From contig NC_062232.1 of NCBI RefSeq assembly GCF_902686445.1, positions 30,400,954-30,464,953 on the forward strand: DNA of 64,000 bases. Direction: 5' to 3'. How positions within the stretch are numbered: the first letter of the stretch is position 1; each line of letters opens with the position of its first letter. The notes under the pieces were generated by a model. That model did no database searches, was not told the DNA's origin, and saw only the letters and a list, made by a program, of their open reading frames with translations. Source of the DNA: Sciurus carolinensis (Eukaryota > Chordata > Mammalia > Rodentia > Sciuridae). Both the position numbers and the translations under genes were made by a program. Positions 49,291 to 62,479 of this stretch are shown one piece after another.

Positions 49291-49916
49291 CCCTAAGTGG
49301 GGGATCCAATAGAAAAACTAAAACAGATGCATGGACAGAAGGGGCACCAATCAATAATAGTGAGGACAGTGTGAACAGAGGAGGACATAAGGAGAGGAGG
49401 AAATTCCAGAGATCATAAAAAGAATAAGTCAAAACTCCCCCACTGGACTCCCAGCTCTGGGGCCCCTTCTCTTTGGAGAAGTCTGTTACTGTTGCTTTTG
49501 CAATAGACCAGCTGCTCGCTTGCAAGAACGTCCTGCTCTTTAATTCTTTGCTGAATAAAGATAACAAATCCAGCACCCGTAGACAGTAACAATAATAGGT
49601 ACTCAATAAATATCTGTAGATTCATTAGTTTCCCATCCAGGCTTGGGGAAGACCTAAGGAAATAAGGACTTGGGGGCTCCTAGGCCTGTCATGGGTTTGA
49701 AAAGAGGTTGAAATGCATTTGTTAATTTTCTCCTTCTTCCTCCAAGTCCCTTAGGATGTGAACTTTGCTTGGGAGGAGGGTGTTACATCACTGAAAGATG
49801 GGCCCTCTCTTTCCTCCAGGTTACAGGCTAAGAAACTTAGGAATTCACATTTGAGTCTTCTAGAAAATGATCCACATCTGAAGCCTTCTAGAAAATGACC
49901 CATCTCTGCTCCCTTA

Positions 49917-50375
49917 TGTTGGGAGTCACGAATGTGGGCTTGTCTGAGCCCTCTCTAAGCGGAGGTGTACCCCTTGAAGAACTCTTGATGTCATCTCACA
50001 GATCTGAGACTGCTCCACTGCCTTGGCAATGTCCTGCTCAAAGATAATTCTGTGATACCCCAGAATTATTGGTTCAGACAGCCCTAGGTTCAAACAACTC
50101 CCAAGAGGTGAAAAGATACCATGTGCCCAAGGAGCCTTGAGGCTCCAGCTGCCTGGAGGAGGAAGAATTACTATGCAAGTGATAAGGCTCCATTCAGGCC
50201 AATTTCCTACAACCTCTGACTTCTTGTTAAAAAGTTTTTCTCACGATAAATCCCCCTTTGATATGTTTCACTATAAATAAAACATTGGCGGGCCTTTTTT
50301 CCTTTGTTAGGACCAGATCCATCAGGTCTTTTCCCCCACTCAAATTATATTTCTTGTGTCCTGTGTTTTTATTTC
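49917..50375 (+). repeat. Probable solo LTR, plus orientation
   Basis: It opens TGTTGGGAGTCACG. CTATAAATAAAACATTGG near 50269 and a CTTGTGTCCTGTG end are LTR-like. The right side is blurred by a T-run and a SINE. 49300-49916 shows only LTR-like fragments (GGGGCCCCTTCTCTTTGG near 49455) and nothing else. Confidence 0.6.
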
Positions 50376-50377
50376 TT

Positions 50378-50583
50378 TTTTTTTTTTTTTTCACATCTGT
50401 AATCACAGCAATCCAGGAGGTTGAGGCAGGAGGATTGCAAGTTCCAGGTCAGCCTCAGCAATTTAGCAAGACCCTCAGCAACTCAGCAAGACCCTGTCTC
50501 AAAATAAAAAAGAGGGCTAGGGATGTAGCTCAGTGGTAGAGCATCCCTGCGCTCAATTCCCAGTACCAAAAAAAAAAAAAAAA
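50378..50583 (+). repeat. B1-ID composite SINE
   Basis: The start of the B1 half is replaced by a T-run. The rest is complete, with an A-tail. Confidence 0.88.
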
Positions 50584-50723
50584 ATTAAAACTATTAAAGA
50601 AAGGTTGTTATGGGAGTGTATATAATATTTAGAATAGTAAATCATGGCTATTTACTCAAGTTATCATAATTTCTTAAAGGAAATACAGGTATTAACTAGA
50701 AGAAGTGAAGAGGTGCTTCTCTT

Positions 50724-50818
50724 CTTGCCAAGCACGTGTGAGGCACTGAATTCTATTCTTAGCACTGCATATATATAAAATAAAGGTCCGTTGACAACTA
50801 AAAAAATATTTTAAAAAA
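50724..50818 (+). repeat. ID long-tailed subtype, 3' remnant
   Basis: Only the distal body and tail remain (GCACGTGTGAGGCACTG, then AAATAAAGGTCCGTTG). Confidence 0.75.
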
Positions 50819-51344
50819 GAACGGTAGTTAAAGGAATACAGAGTGATTGTGGGATTATCAATTCAGAGGATAATTACAGTCATCTGGAATTGAAGGTAGC
50901 ATGTCCAAAACAGTAGCAGTGGAGATTCAGAGAAATAACAGATCCAAGAGATGATTGGGGATGAAAAGTAATAAAGGTTTTGATAATATCCCTCCTTGCT
51001 ACTTCACACCACATCAAGGATGACATTCTCCTGACTTCTGACAGTAAAGGTTAGTTTTGCTTTGGACAAATATAGTTAAAAGAATCAATTTCCAGCTTCT
51101 CAAATTCCACAGGTACCCTTTTCTAAAATTGATCTGCCTGAGAACAGCCCATTTTACAAAAGAAAGGCTTACCTTTCAAACAAACAACATTACCCAGGTG
51201 GAAAATTCTTCCTGGTGCCAAAGTGATGTACTGAATTCTGGTTTGGGGAAAGTCACCTATAACAAGTAATCAAGAATCCTCAAATTTGCCCCATTTGATG
51301 CATATTTTTGTTAAGACTGAAGTTCAGAGTAAGCCACAGGACAT

Positions 51345-51430
51345 TTGAGGGACTGAGGGTAGAACTCAGGGGGAGACTTTCTGCTTAACATGTATAGACT
51401 CTGGGTTTGATACCCAGTTGCAGAACAAAG
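51345..51430 (+). repeat. Old ID-like SINE
   Basis: Diverged A box (GTAGAACTCAGGG) and B box (GGTTTGATACCC). Confidence 0.6.
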
Positions 51431-51599
51431 GAAGAGAGGAAACAGTAAATTTTAGCTTACATTGTAGGGTCTGAATGTCAAACAGAAGATGCCAAAACTA
51501 GTGACCTTGATTCTTTTAAAAACAACTTGACAAATAATTGAACTTATAACCAATCTCCCTCTCCCTCCCCTGCTCCTCTCTTTCTCTTTTCTCCCTCTC

Positions 51600-51680
51600 C
51601 TTTGTACTGGGGATCAAATACAGAGCTTCATGCATGCTAGACAAGCACTCTAACACTGAGTTATACTATCCCAGCCTTCA
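51600..51680 (-). repeat. Old ID-like SINE
   Basis: Reverse-orientation body with ACTGGGGATCAAATACAG and CACTGAGTTATACTATCCC. Confidence 0.7.
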
Positions 51681-52091
51681 AATCTTATAAAGAATAATTT
51701 TTTCCACTTGTCTTCGCCTTATATAATGTTTAATATTTTCTATTTTTATTAACAAAATTAGACTTATCCCTAGAAACATAGTAAATGCCAACTTAAAAAG
51801 TGCACACCATTGGCTGAAGTCAGAGACATTCTTCAAATTTCCAAGTGTGTAGTCACATTGATTCTGACACTCTGAGCAGTAACTGGGATTATAATTATCT
51901 TTCTACTTTGAGCTAACCAATTTGGTTGCATGTCTTACAAAATTTTTTGTAAATTTCTGCATAATAGTATTGCTGACACTAGTGGCCTTACCCAAAGATT
52001 ATGTTAAGACAAGCAGAGGTGAGTGGTTTGTTCATAGATGGACCCAAATGGGTTTAAGTGAAAAGGCATGAGTCAAAACTTAGGGCTCTTT

Positions 52092-52215
52092 GGGGCTGGG
52101 GTTGTGGCCCAGTGCTTAGCATGTGGGAGGCACTGGGTTCTATCTTCAGCAGTGTATATAAATTAATGAGTAAAATAAAGGTCCATCAACAACAAAAATT
52201 TAAGAATTAAAAAAA
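52092..52215 (+). repeat. ID element, long-tailed subtype
   Basis: GGGGCTGGGGTTGTGGCCCAG body with the AATAAAGGTCCATCAACAAC tail. Confidence 0.85.
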
Positions 52216-52711
52216 AAAATAAACTTAGAGCTCTTTCTCCTTTCTGTGTATTTTGGCCAAAGAGAGGAAAAATAAATTAAATGGCATCAAAAGTTTGATT
52301 AGTTAAGCCAGTAATTGAGGTGGAATGGAGAAGGGACACATAAGGACCTTTGTTAAAAGAGAGCATCAAGATGGCTTTGCATTACATTTCCAAAATGAAA
52401 AAAAGAATGTGCAAGATAATATGTAGCGTAAATGTGTGATTTTTCACGATTCTTTTAAGAGTATATGAATAAAAATGTTAGAAGTTACAGGTCTAGGATA
52501 TACCAATAGGAGTGGATAGCTGCAGTTGTATGAAAAACAAGATTATTGGAAGAGAGGTCAGGGGACTGATTATTGGAAGAATTGTCTACTTGGATATTGA
52601 TAGTATTGTTTCTTAATACTATTATTTCAGTTTTTTATTTCCAGCTGGCCCACACCTCCATGCAATTTACTGATTCCCTTGCTATGCAGGTCTCAGCGAG
52701 ACCCTAAGAAT

Positions 52712-52905
52712 ATGAAACCATTGGCTTATGTGTCTGTTTTTATATCAGTACCAAATTATTTGTAATACTTTGATTACTTTATAGTATAACTTGAAATCAG
52801 TAAGTATGGTGCCTCCAATTTTTTTTCTTTCTCAGGATTGTTTTGGCAATTCAGGGTACAATTGTGATTCCATATGAATTTTAGGATTTTGTTTCTAATA
52901 ACCTA
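52712..52905 (-). mobile_element. Inverted 5' segment of an L1
   Basis: Read on the minus strand this is L1 ORF2 text between the reverse-transcriptase end and the ACCAATGG region (for example GGCAATTCAGG reversed). The directly adjoining plus-strand L1 begins with the stretch that follows it in L1, so it is the inverted 5' part of one insertion. Confidence 0.8.
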
Positions 52906-53517
52906 AGTATATATGGCAAATTAATTTTCAATAAGTCCACCAAGAAAACACAATAGGACAATGACAGTCTCTTTAATAAATGCTAATGGGAAAACTGGAT
53001 GTCCACATGCAAAAGAATGAAGTTGGACCCTTATCTTACAACATAGGTAATAATCCACTCAAAATGAATTAAGGTCGTAAACATAAAATCTGAAAATGTA
53101 AATCTCCAAAAAAAAAAAAGAAAGAAAGAAAGAAAGAGGGGTAAGACTACCTGATGTTGACTTTGGCAATGAATTTTTTGGATAGCACAACAAAAGCACA
53201 GGAAGAAAGGCAGAAATAAACAACTGAGGCTGCATCAAACTAAAAAGTTTGTGCATAGCAAAGGAAACATTCAACAAACTAAAAGAGTGGCTAATGGATT
53301 GGGAGAGAATACTTGTGAACCATATACCTGATAAAGGGTTAATATCCCAAATATATAAGGAACTCACACATCTCGATAGCAAAAAAACAAGTAACATGAT
53401 TAAAGAATAAGTAGAGAACCTCAATAGACTTTTCTTCAAAGAAAATATAAAAATGACCAACAAATAGATGAAAAGATGTTCAGCATCACTAATTATCAGG
53501 GAAATGCAAATCAAGCC

Positions 53518-54049
53518 TGTAAATAAGCACAATGATTTTGCCCCTTGGTGAGTACAAAGCCAATAAACAAAACCAAGAGATAAAAGAAGAAGGTTTTATT
53601 ACTTGTACAAGTAAGGAGAGCACTGGAGATAATTCCCAAAGCACTGTGTCTTTTCAGACAAAGAAAGCAAGGAGTTTTGTGGGGGAAGCTAAAACATATT
53701 CATATAGGAAAGACTCATCATCACATGTAATAGTGGGCACATTCTTAAGCATGTTCCGTTGGAGATCATGCTTCTTCAAACATACCATGTTTAAAAAAAA
53801 AAAATGGCAGGCAGGGATACCTCCTGGGTGGATAATAGCATTATAATGAGCAAACTTTACTCTGGGTCACTAACAAGAGTAAGTTAGAGTGACCCAGTGA
53901 TTTTGGCTGGTTCCTTATGGGTTTCTCTAGAGGGCCTTATCTGAAACAAAACAGCAACTTAGAGTATTGATAGTCATTTCAAGGGGTAGCAGATTCTCCT
54001 CCTCCCATAAGCATAGTGACCCCTAAAAGTACCCGCCTAGCAGCTAACA
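53518..54049 (-). repeat. Solo LTR in L1, 5-bp target duplication AAGCC
   Basis: It begins TGTAAATAAG and ends AGCTAACA, with AAGCC at 53513-53517 and 54050-54054. An inverted poly(A) signal lies near 53595. Confidence 0.93.
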
Positions 54050-54199
54050 AAGCCACAATAAAATATCATCTCACACCTGTTAGAATGACTACTATCAAAA
54101 AGTCAAAAGATAATAAATATTAGTGAAGATTTGGAAGAAAAGGAACCCTGGTATACTGTTAGAAATTTGTACAATCATTTTGAACAGCAATATGGTGGT

Positions 54200-54376
54200 T
54201 GTTGTAAGCAAGTTGTGCCATTAACATAGACTGACACCTGTCTTTCCACAATGTCAGAATTTATTGAATAACAATAACCTCACAAACTACATCACTTTTC
54301 ATTGGTTGTAATTCCCTGAGTACACATGGGTCACTTGGTAGCCATAAGTCAGGCAATCACAGGTCTTTCATTCTAA

Positions 54377-54409
<33 letters not shown>

Positions 54410-55661
54410 GGTGCTGGGGATTGAACCCCGGGCCTTGTGCTTACAAGGCAAGCATTCTACCGACTGAGCTATCTCCCCAGCCCCTCATTCTAATCTTAAT
54501 TATTAACATCTGTAATACTCAAGTCACACATCATACTTCACACAATTTTATAGGTACAGAAGAGTTAAGCCAGGGTTAAGATGGCCACAGGGTTTCAGGA
54601 TGCAGTGACAAGAACAAAGGCAGAGAACAGATACAAATGCATCGCTATAGGATCAGATAAGATTAAGAACCAGTCCAAGAACTTGTTCAGGGGGCAGAAC
54701 TGTCAGAACACAGAACTTATTCTAGGCCAGTGGTTGGACTTCAGGCAGTTTCAAAGTGAGTCACATCAAAACCAGGAAATCTAGCTAAGCTGAAGCCTGG
54801 GAAAGAATCATCTCCTCTTGACCTCCTGGTGTGTTCACTGATGGGTTGTTGATGGTAAGACAGGGACAAAGGTCACACAGTGTATATAATGACTGATGGG
54901 AGTCAGAGGGTGATGACTGGTTATCAAAGACAGAACAATGGGTTGCTAATGGTTAACTTCCACACTTGTGCTCCTTGGCACTCGAGGTTGCTGACAATTA
55001 ACCTCTGTGCTCCTACTCCTAAGTCACGTATACAGGGAAGAAAAGGAAAACGATGAGTAAAGAGGTTGGTTCTGGGGCCTATAAGGAAAGCAAGTCCACC
55101 TCACCCCCCAGTTCTGGGGCCCCTTGTCTTTGGAAAAGTCTATCTCTACCACTTTCTTAAATAAAAATCACTTGCTATGCTTGGTTGGCCCTTCTCTCAG
55201 TGTTCATTCTTGGACTCTAAGGAACACGGACACAATCTCCACCAGTCCAGTATTAATAGGTAGGTATATACTGCCTTAGCCAGTTTTGGGGTACTTCTTT
55301 TATGGGTTTCGGGTGAGGGGGACACATCTGGTAAGATTGATAAACTCATAGGCCTGGCTTTTCTGATATGCCCAAGCATCCATGTGCTTCTGATTCAATG
55401 CCATAAGAGCAAGGGTGGTCATTTTTATTAGCCCAATTAATATATCACGGTTCGTGCTTTACAATTGTGCTGTGCAGTTGGTAGTTGTTTACCTGTAAAA
55501 ACAAGGTGTAGGGTCATTCTACCTTAGCACTTATACTTAAAATGGAGTAGTAGCTCAGGGCAAATTTTATAAAATGGAGTAGCTTAGGCCTATATACTAC
55601 CGGAAAACTACTGTTTTATACATCATAGGGTAACTCAGAGCAGGGTACAGCCTGCTCTCCA
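54200..55661. repeat. LTR-type insertion(s) in L1, about 1.46 kb
   Basis: It is inserted between L1 text ending CAATATGG and resuming CTCTAAAAAGATCCACC. It contains inverted (CAGAATTTATTG, near 54258) and direct (TTAAATAAAAATCAC, near 55154) poly(A)-like signals, so it may be two LTRs or an LTR with internal remnant. Unclassified. Confidence 0.6.
54381..54484 (-). repeat. ID element, near-perfect tRNA-like body, exact 13-bp duplication
   Basis: TCATTCTAATCTT occurs at 54368-54380 and 54485-54497. The A box is TAGCTCAGTCGG and the B box GGTTCAATCC, with a T-run representing the A-tail. One of the best-kept pol III-type copies here. Confidence 0.96.
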
Positions 55662-55779
55662 TAGTGGCTCTAAAAAGATCCACCATACAATCCAGCAATC
55701 CCACTACTGGGTGTATAGCCAAAGGAAATGAAATCATTATAACAAAGAGCAACCAGCATGCCTATGTTTATTACAGCAC

Positions 55780-56281
55780 TGTTACTGTTGGGATGTCCAG
55801 TCAAACTCCAAGTCCTTGGTGTCACAAAGAATTGAGCAAGAAACACAGAAGTAACAGATAAAGTAAAGATTTATTGAAGGTGAAGATAGCACACCATTAG
55901 GTAAAACAGAGTAAGTGGAAAGCAAGAAAAGGTCCAGGCTTCAATGTTTGTAAATTAGGGTCTTATATCCTGAACTGTGAGATGGTCTCTTCCCTATACA
56001 GACCTGATGGAAGACTTTACTCCACTTTCTTCCATTGGTTATCTTATGATGCCTGATTAGAATATTTTCCAATTTCTCCCCCATTGGTTACTTTAGAAAC
56101 CAAGTTAGAATACTGCCCACTTTACCCTGGTTATTTTTTTTAATTTGAAGCTGTGGTGGGAGTTGTCATGGTAATAGGATTTATTGTAAACAGGAACAGG
56201 ACACATTTGTCTTCTCCTCCAGGGCCTTTTTTCTAATACCCTGTCTCTGCCATTTTGGTGTCCCTGAACTCCCACCTAACA
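55780..56281 (-). repeat. Solo LTR in L1, 4-bp target duplication GCAC
   Basis: It begins TGTTACTG and ends CACCTAACA, with GCAC at 55776-55779 and 56282-56285. Same family as 35818-36397. Confidence 0.92.
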
Positions 56282-56609
56282 GCACTATTCAAAATAGCCA
56301 AGCTAATGAATCAACTAAGATGATAAAAACAGATGAATGGATTTTTTAAAATGTGGCATGTATACACAACAGAATAGTACTCCGCAGTAAAAAGGATTAT
56401 ACCCTGTCATCTGTGGCAACGTGGGTGGAATTGGAGGATACTGTGTTAAGAAAAAAAAAAAAAAAAAAAAAAGCTAAGCACAACCCCTGCATGCTGTCCC
56501 TCATTCACGGAAACTAAGATCACACAGGAGCAGAGAGTAGAAAGAAGACGGAACGCCAGGGTAGGAGGTGGGGGAAGGATGGTGAGAAGGTGAGTAACTG
56601 GTACCAAAA

Positions 56610-57049
56610 TGTAACAGTGGTCCACTTGCCCTTTTGCATATGGCTCTGGGGCTTATTTTTAAAGGGAACAAGTTTTCCTTTTTCCCTTTCTCCCCTCTAA
56701 CCTGGGGGCAGGGAACAAGATTACCCTGAGCTATCTGTGCTCTACAGGAAGGAGATAATCTGCCAGAGGATCTAGGAAGTGAGTATCTCCCAAATTAACA
56801 AGTGAATGTTAACACACCATCAGGGCACCCTGGGACCCCCTGTCAGGCCACACCTGGAATGTGGCCTTTGAAAAACTCCTTTAAACCCTCTCTGTTCCTC
56901 CGGATGGGCAGAATCACCGCTTCTGGGACCGGAGTTTCCTGTGTTTCTCCTTTGCTAGCAAAGCAGTAAAACTTCTTTTTCCTTTTTCTCAAACCCGTGG
57001 CCTCCTTATTGAATTGGCATCAGGGACAAGGACAGAGCTTTCTGTTACA
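56610..57049 (+). repeat. Solo LTR about 530 bp upstream of the TMEM47 start codon
   Basis: It begins TGTAACAGTGG and ends CTGTTACA, with AAAA on both sides. The U5-like end ATTGAATTGGCATCAGGGAC resembles rodent ERV LTRs. Confidence 0.72.
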
Positions 57050-57329
57050 AAAACACAGAGGGGTGGAAGTAGTTTCAATTTTATAAAGCACAATAGGATA
57101 AAAAGTTTGAAACAATTCATTCTACGTTTCACGATAACTAGAGAAAAGTTCAAAAGTTTACAATACATAGAAATGGTAAATCTGAGATAACGAAAATGCC
57201 AATTAGCTTAAATTCACACAATAAAAAGAAGCCCACGTGATGGGACAGAGTGGGGAGCCGAATGTGGTGGGGCAGGGGTGCTGCTACTGGCCCACACCCA
57301 GCAGTTGGCAAGACCAAGCAGGCACCGGT

Positions 57330-57990
<661 letters not shown>

Positions 57991-58842
57991 AGCGACGTCC
58001 CACGCCCTCTCCCTCCTCCCGTGGCCATTCCTCCCGCTCTGGAGTAACACGTATGCTATTTTGGGTAATTGTTATCGTTTAAGGCGAGAACCATGTGGCT
58101 GTGTAAAAAATGCAACTCTTCCACGCCCCCGTTAAAAAAGAAACAGGCTAAAACGCCCAACTCCCGAGATGTGTGGGTTCCCGGTTCAGTTTTTCCCACG
58201 CCTTGTTCTCTACTCTCTCAAAGAGTAATTCCCTTTAGTTTACCTTTTAGAGCCCACGTTTCTGGCTGTTCTACAGATCATCTGGGTATTCCCGAATGAG
58301 ATTTGGTTTGATTTTATTTCCTTATCTTTTGAGAAATATGGAGAGCTGGAAAGGACAAGTTTGCTTTTCTCTGTGGTCTTTAGTTATGAGTTCACCTTCA
58401 TTCTCCCCAATCCTGAGTGCCTCGCCTCTCTAGCCACACCTTTCTCTTTTCCAAGAGCTAATTACAGATGTCTGGAACTTTATAGCTTAATTAGCTAGCA
58501 AGAGAAGCTGCAGTAGTTTCCCCATTTGGGCAGATCCCAGAACACAGTTGATGCCTGAATCACAAAATACTACAAAGGGTATTATTGAAATGATTGTCCA
58601 GATCAAACAGAGATTAGATAATATTGTAAAACTAAATAATGTTTTATCAATGTTAAATTACCTGATTTTGGTCATTGATTGTGGTTAAGTAAAATAATGT
58701 CTTTCTTTTCACATAGTCAACTTATTCCCAAATGATAGGGAAAAATATGTTTGTATGCAGATAGGGAGAAAACTGACAAAATATGACAAAATGTTAAAAT
58801 TGGTGAATATCTGTAAAGGACTTTCTGTCCTATCTTTTGTGC

Positions 58843-58904
58843 TATTTTAATTAAAATCATTTCAAACTTGCAACTTCAAGTTTGAAATGATTTTAATTAA
58901 AATA
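58843..58904. repeat. Perfect inverted repeat, 28-bp arms, 6-base spacer
   Basis: Arms 58843-58870 and 58877-58904 are exact reverse complements around CAACTT. It is AT-rich and not obviously part of a named repeat. Confidence 0.95.
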
Positions 58905-58983
58905 TTGTTCATTCATAGAAGGTATTTTTAGCACAGTGCATTCAAACAAAAATGTGCCATTCTTTTAAAGGAGAATGGTAAAG

Positions 58984-59428
58984 TGTTATGGTTTGGATGT
59001 GAGATGTTCCCCAAAATCTCATGTGTAAGACAATGCAAGAAGGTTCAAAGGAGAAATGATTGGGTTGTGAGAGTCTTAATCTAATCAGTGAATTAATTCC
59101 TGATAGGATTAACTGGGTGGTTACTGAAGGCAGTGGGGTATGGCTGGAGGAAGTGGTTAATTGGGGTCCTGGCTATGAGGTATATATTTTGTATCTGGAG
59201 AGGGGAATGTTCCCCCCACCCTCTCTGCTTTGTGATCACTGATGTGAGCTGCTTCCTTCCACCACACTCTTCTGCCATGATGTTCAGCCTCACCTTGAGC
59301 CCAGACCAATTGAGCTGACCTGCTATGGACTAAACCATAAAACCATGATCCCTCAGATAAACTTTTCCTCCCCTACAATTGTGCTGATAATGTCCTTTAG
59401 TCACAGCAGCAAAAAAACTGACTAAAAC
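58984..59428 (+). repeat. MaLR-type LTR in TMEM47 intron 1
   Basis: It opens TGTTATGGTTTGGATGTGAG and ends CAGCAGCAAAAAAACTGACT. Same type and orientation as 22620-23065. Confidence 0.8.
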
Positions 59429-62400
59429 AAGTAGGATAAAAAAAATTAGCTTTGTGAAATTCATAGAATATTTAAAATTTATATTCCTTAAAAAACACAA
59501 TGTGAAGACCCAGAGTTTGTTTTAAATATATGAAACATATTTTACTCTGAACATTCCATGATATTTGGTATAGATAGTGAAGGTTCTAAATAACATTTAG
59601 GTCACATTTACAACTGGTACTTAATTCTACTTAGAGTATATAATAGTTCATGATCATTCTAGGAATATGGCTACTTTAATACAAAGCCAGTTATGTTAAA
59701 AACACACATAGACATATTTACGCACATACACAAAATCATGTGAAGCAATATTAGTGAAACAGACACAAGACATATTTGTCTTCTAATACATCTAGCATCA
59801 CTCATTTAGCATCTAGTATTTTCATGGTGCCCTGGGCTGGATTTTGATACAATGGCTACTTCTGGTAATGTAATTTCCAACCCCAGAACAGTTCTATGGA
59901 ATTTATACCTCTGCCTTGCACTTCCCTATCGCTATTCTTCTTGACTAGCATGTAGTCTACAGTAAAGATTGGTGAAGAGGAATAGTCTTATGGAATGGGT
60001 AGCAAAGTCCACATACGGCTTTATTTTGTATGAAAGGTAAAGCATTTAAAAACATTATCAGCTTTCATTAGCTTCCTCCACCCTTTCTCTCTGAATGAAA
60101 GTAAGGATATTATTAACTTTCCAGATCAAAGCCTTATGTGAACTAAATGCTTCTCCCCTGCCAAGATGATGAATCTTAGCTTTCAGCAGAGTGCTGTGGA
60201 AACCCATCAATGCACAGGGAAGTGAACTTAGCTCTCCCGTGCAGGGACTATTATTAGATAAATGCTACTTTTAGACTTCCTCAAAAAAGTAATTTGTAAT
60301 TGACAACAATGCAAACATCTTGGAAATGCAGATTTCCAACATACATAAAAATGTAAACGATTCTTTGAGAATTTTAAAATTGCCAATACTTATTTTTTTC
60401 ATTATTTTCAAAAGGTTTGTAGCTTGTTCAAATGTGCAAATTTCCTTGCACCAACACTCGGTGCACCCTGGTTTTATTTCTTCAAAAAAGTCCATTAGCT
60501 CATGGGTAGCATTTTAATCCTGAATTTGCTTTTTCTCCTGTGAGGAAAACTTAAAAGATATCCTAATAAGCATTAAAATGGAATGAAAGCCCCATAAGAT
60601 AAGGTGAAAACTGCTAGATGCTCTTTAGACAACACAGTCAACATCCTAAACCTCTTTGTGTGAGTCAGCAGTGAAGTAACACTCAGCTCACAAACACTGC
60701 ATCTGTTATCTTCTTCATGATGAGAGTGTATCTTTCAAGTCGCAGTTGCCCTGAGCAGGGACAATGACATAATTTACTACGTTATATTCAGACTTCTGCA
60801 CATTCTTGCCAAGCACAGGTATTTTAATATAGTAATGATGATACCTCTGCTTAAACTCATTACTCTAAGTGGATACCCCAAAGAATTCCACCACTGGACA
60901 GCAGCAACCAAATCTAAATTCAGACTTTTTTTTCCCTCGAGTTTTTTAGCTAAATAAAATTTAAATAAAACTCTAGTTGACCTAATAAAATAAACTCAGT
61001 AAACCCTGACTTGTATGAAAAGGTGGCAAAACAATATTGAGAAGTTAAGATAAACTTGACTCAAATCCAACAACAAATTTGTACAAAATGCAATTACCTT
61101 ATTTATAGTGTGATACATCCAACCTCAATTCACTGTTTCTCAGAAAAAGAAAATTCTTCTCTCTGATATATAGAGGTATTGCACATAAACCAAGATCTTC
61201 TATCCAATAGATGAGGAAATAACTATGTGTACACTCTTGGAAATCTTTTTACTTTTGTATACAATTAAATTTGTTATATTTCAATAAAAACATCTTCTTA
61301 GTTTGGAGTTATAAATATTGCTGCCAGAATTTAATCCCTTTTCATATAAAGGGGTTAGAACATTTCTAATCTTATAAACTTCAAAAAAATTAAACTTATT
61401 GATGACACATAATAATTATACAAATTAATGGGATTCACTGTGATATTTCCATACTTGTAACATCATGCATTGATCGTGTCTAACCATGCTGCCTCTAACC
61501 TCCATGGGATTTGAAGTCACATTACAGAAATGTTTTAAAAGTCTGTATTTTCCAAAGAATGTTTGAAATTTTCCTTTGCCAAACATTTTTAAATAAATGA
61601 AAAAACAAGTGTTTATTTTTAAATGTCTAAGATAGCAATAAATCTAAATTTTACTTAATTATGGACATGTATATTTCACATAATAGACAATATAGACTTC
61701 TTAGTGAGTATTTTTTTAGGTATCCAAATTAGAATCAGTTAAATGTCATATGTATAATACTAATAGTAAGCCGTCAGTGAATGTTTCCATCCTTCCACGC
61801 TTCATAAGTATAGCCATATATAAAACAGATTCCCAGTATGGTCAAGTGAGTATGTCAGTGAAATTCTTTTTACAAAAGCAATGACAAACTGGACAAAATT
61901 GTCCAAAAGAACCATTTCAGTACTCTGGTAATTGACAAAGGGTATATAACAAGTTGAACATATTTAAGAGAACCGGTTGCACTTTGTGGCATTTTGAGCC
62001 TAAGCTGTTCCCATTCTGCCTCTCCACCACTAACTCTGGTATAGTAGCTTTACTAGAATACAGCAGACTGTGAAGACTAATGACCTGGATGATGGAGAGG
62101 GGTGATTTTAGAGTGCAGAGGAATCTAAGGTGAATGTTGTTGAAAACAGTAACTATCACAATGGCAAAAATTGAGGAAGACCAACATCCCAGCTAAATTG
62201 AAGTTGCAATATGGGTTAAGTGAGCTACAGACAGGAAAGTCAGTTACAAATTTAACAGATCCAACAAGAAGGAAATTAGTGGGCTTTAGTAAGATCCCAT
62301 GTATCCCAACTATTATGGAAGGCTATGTCCACTTTCAGGAAAAGATCATAGTAGGCTCTAGCTAGCAACTTATGTTTGACTGAAGAAGAGGACTTGCATG

Positions 62401-62479
62401 CCCAGGAAGTAAAAACCAACCCAGACTTGCAGATTTCCTGAACTTAAAGTGCACACATCATATCCAAAGATCCATCAGC

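Larger units (their letters stand above)
52906..56605 (+). mobile_element. L1 body in plus orientation, interrupted by three LTR-type insertions
   Basis: L1 pieces are 52906-53517, 54050-54199, 55662-55779 and 56282-56605 (with a long A-run at 56450-56472), probably continuing past the 56610-57049 LTR to about 57130. The text runs in order from GACAGTCTCTTTAATAAATGC to the region near the ORF2 end. No frame survives. Confidence 0.82.

Noticed and set aside
54381..54484. Genuine tRNA gene
   Set aside because: The body matches the ID SINE consensus rather than a folded tRNA, with an A-tail and a target duplication, so it is a retroposon.
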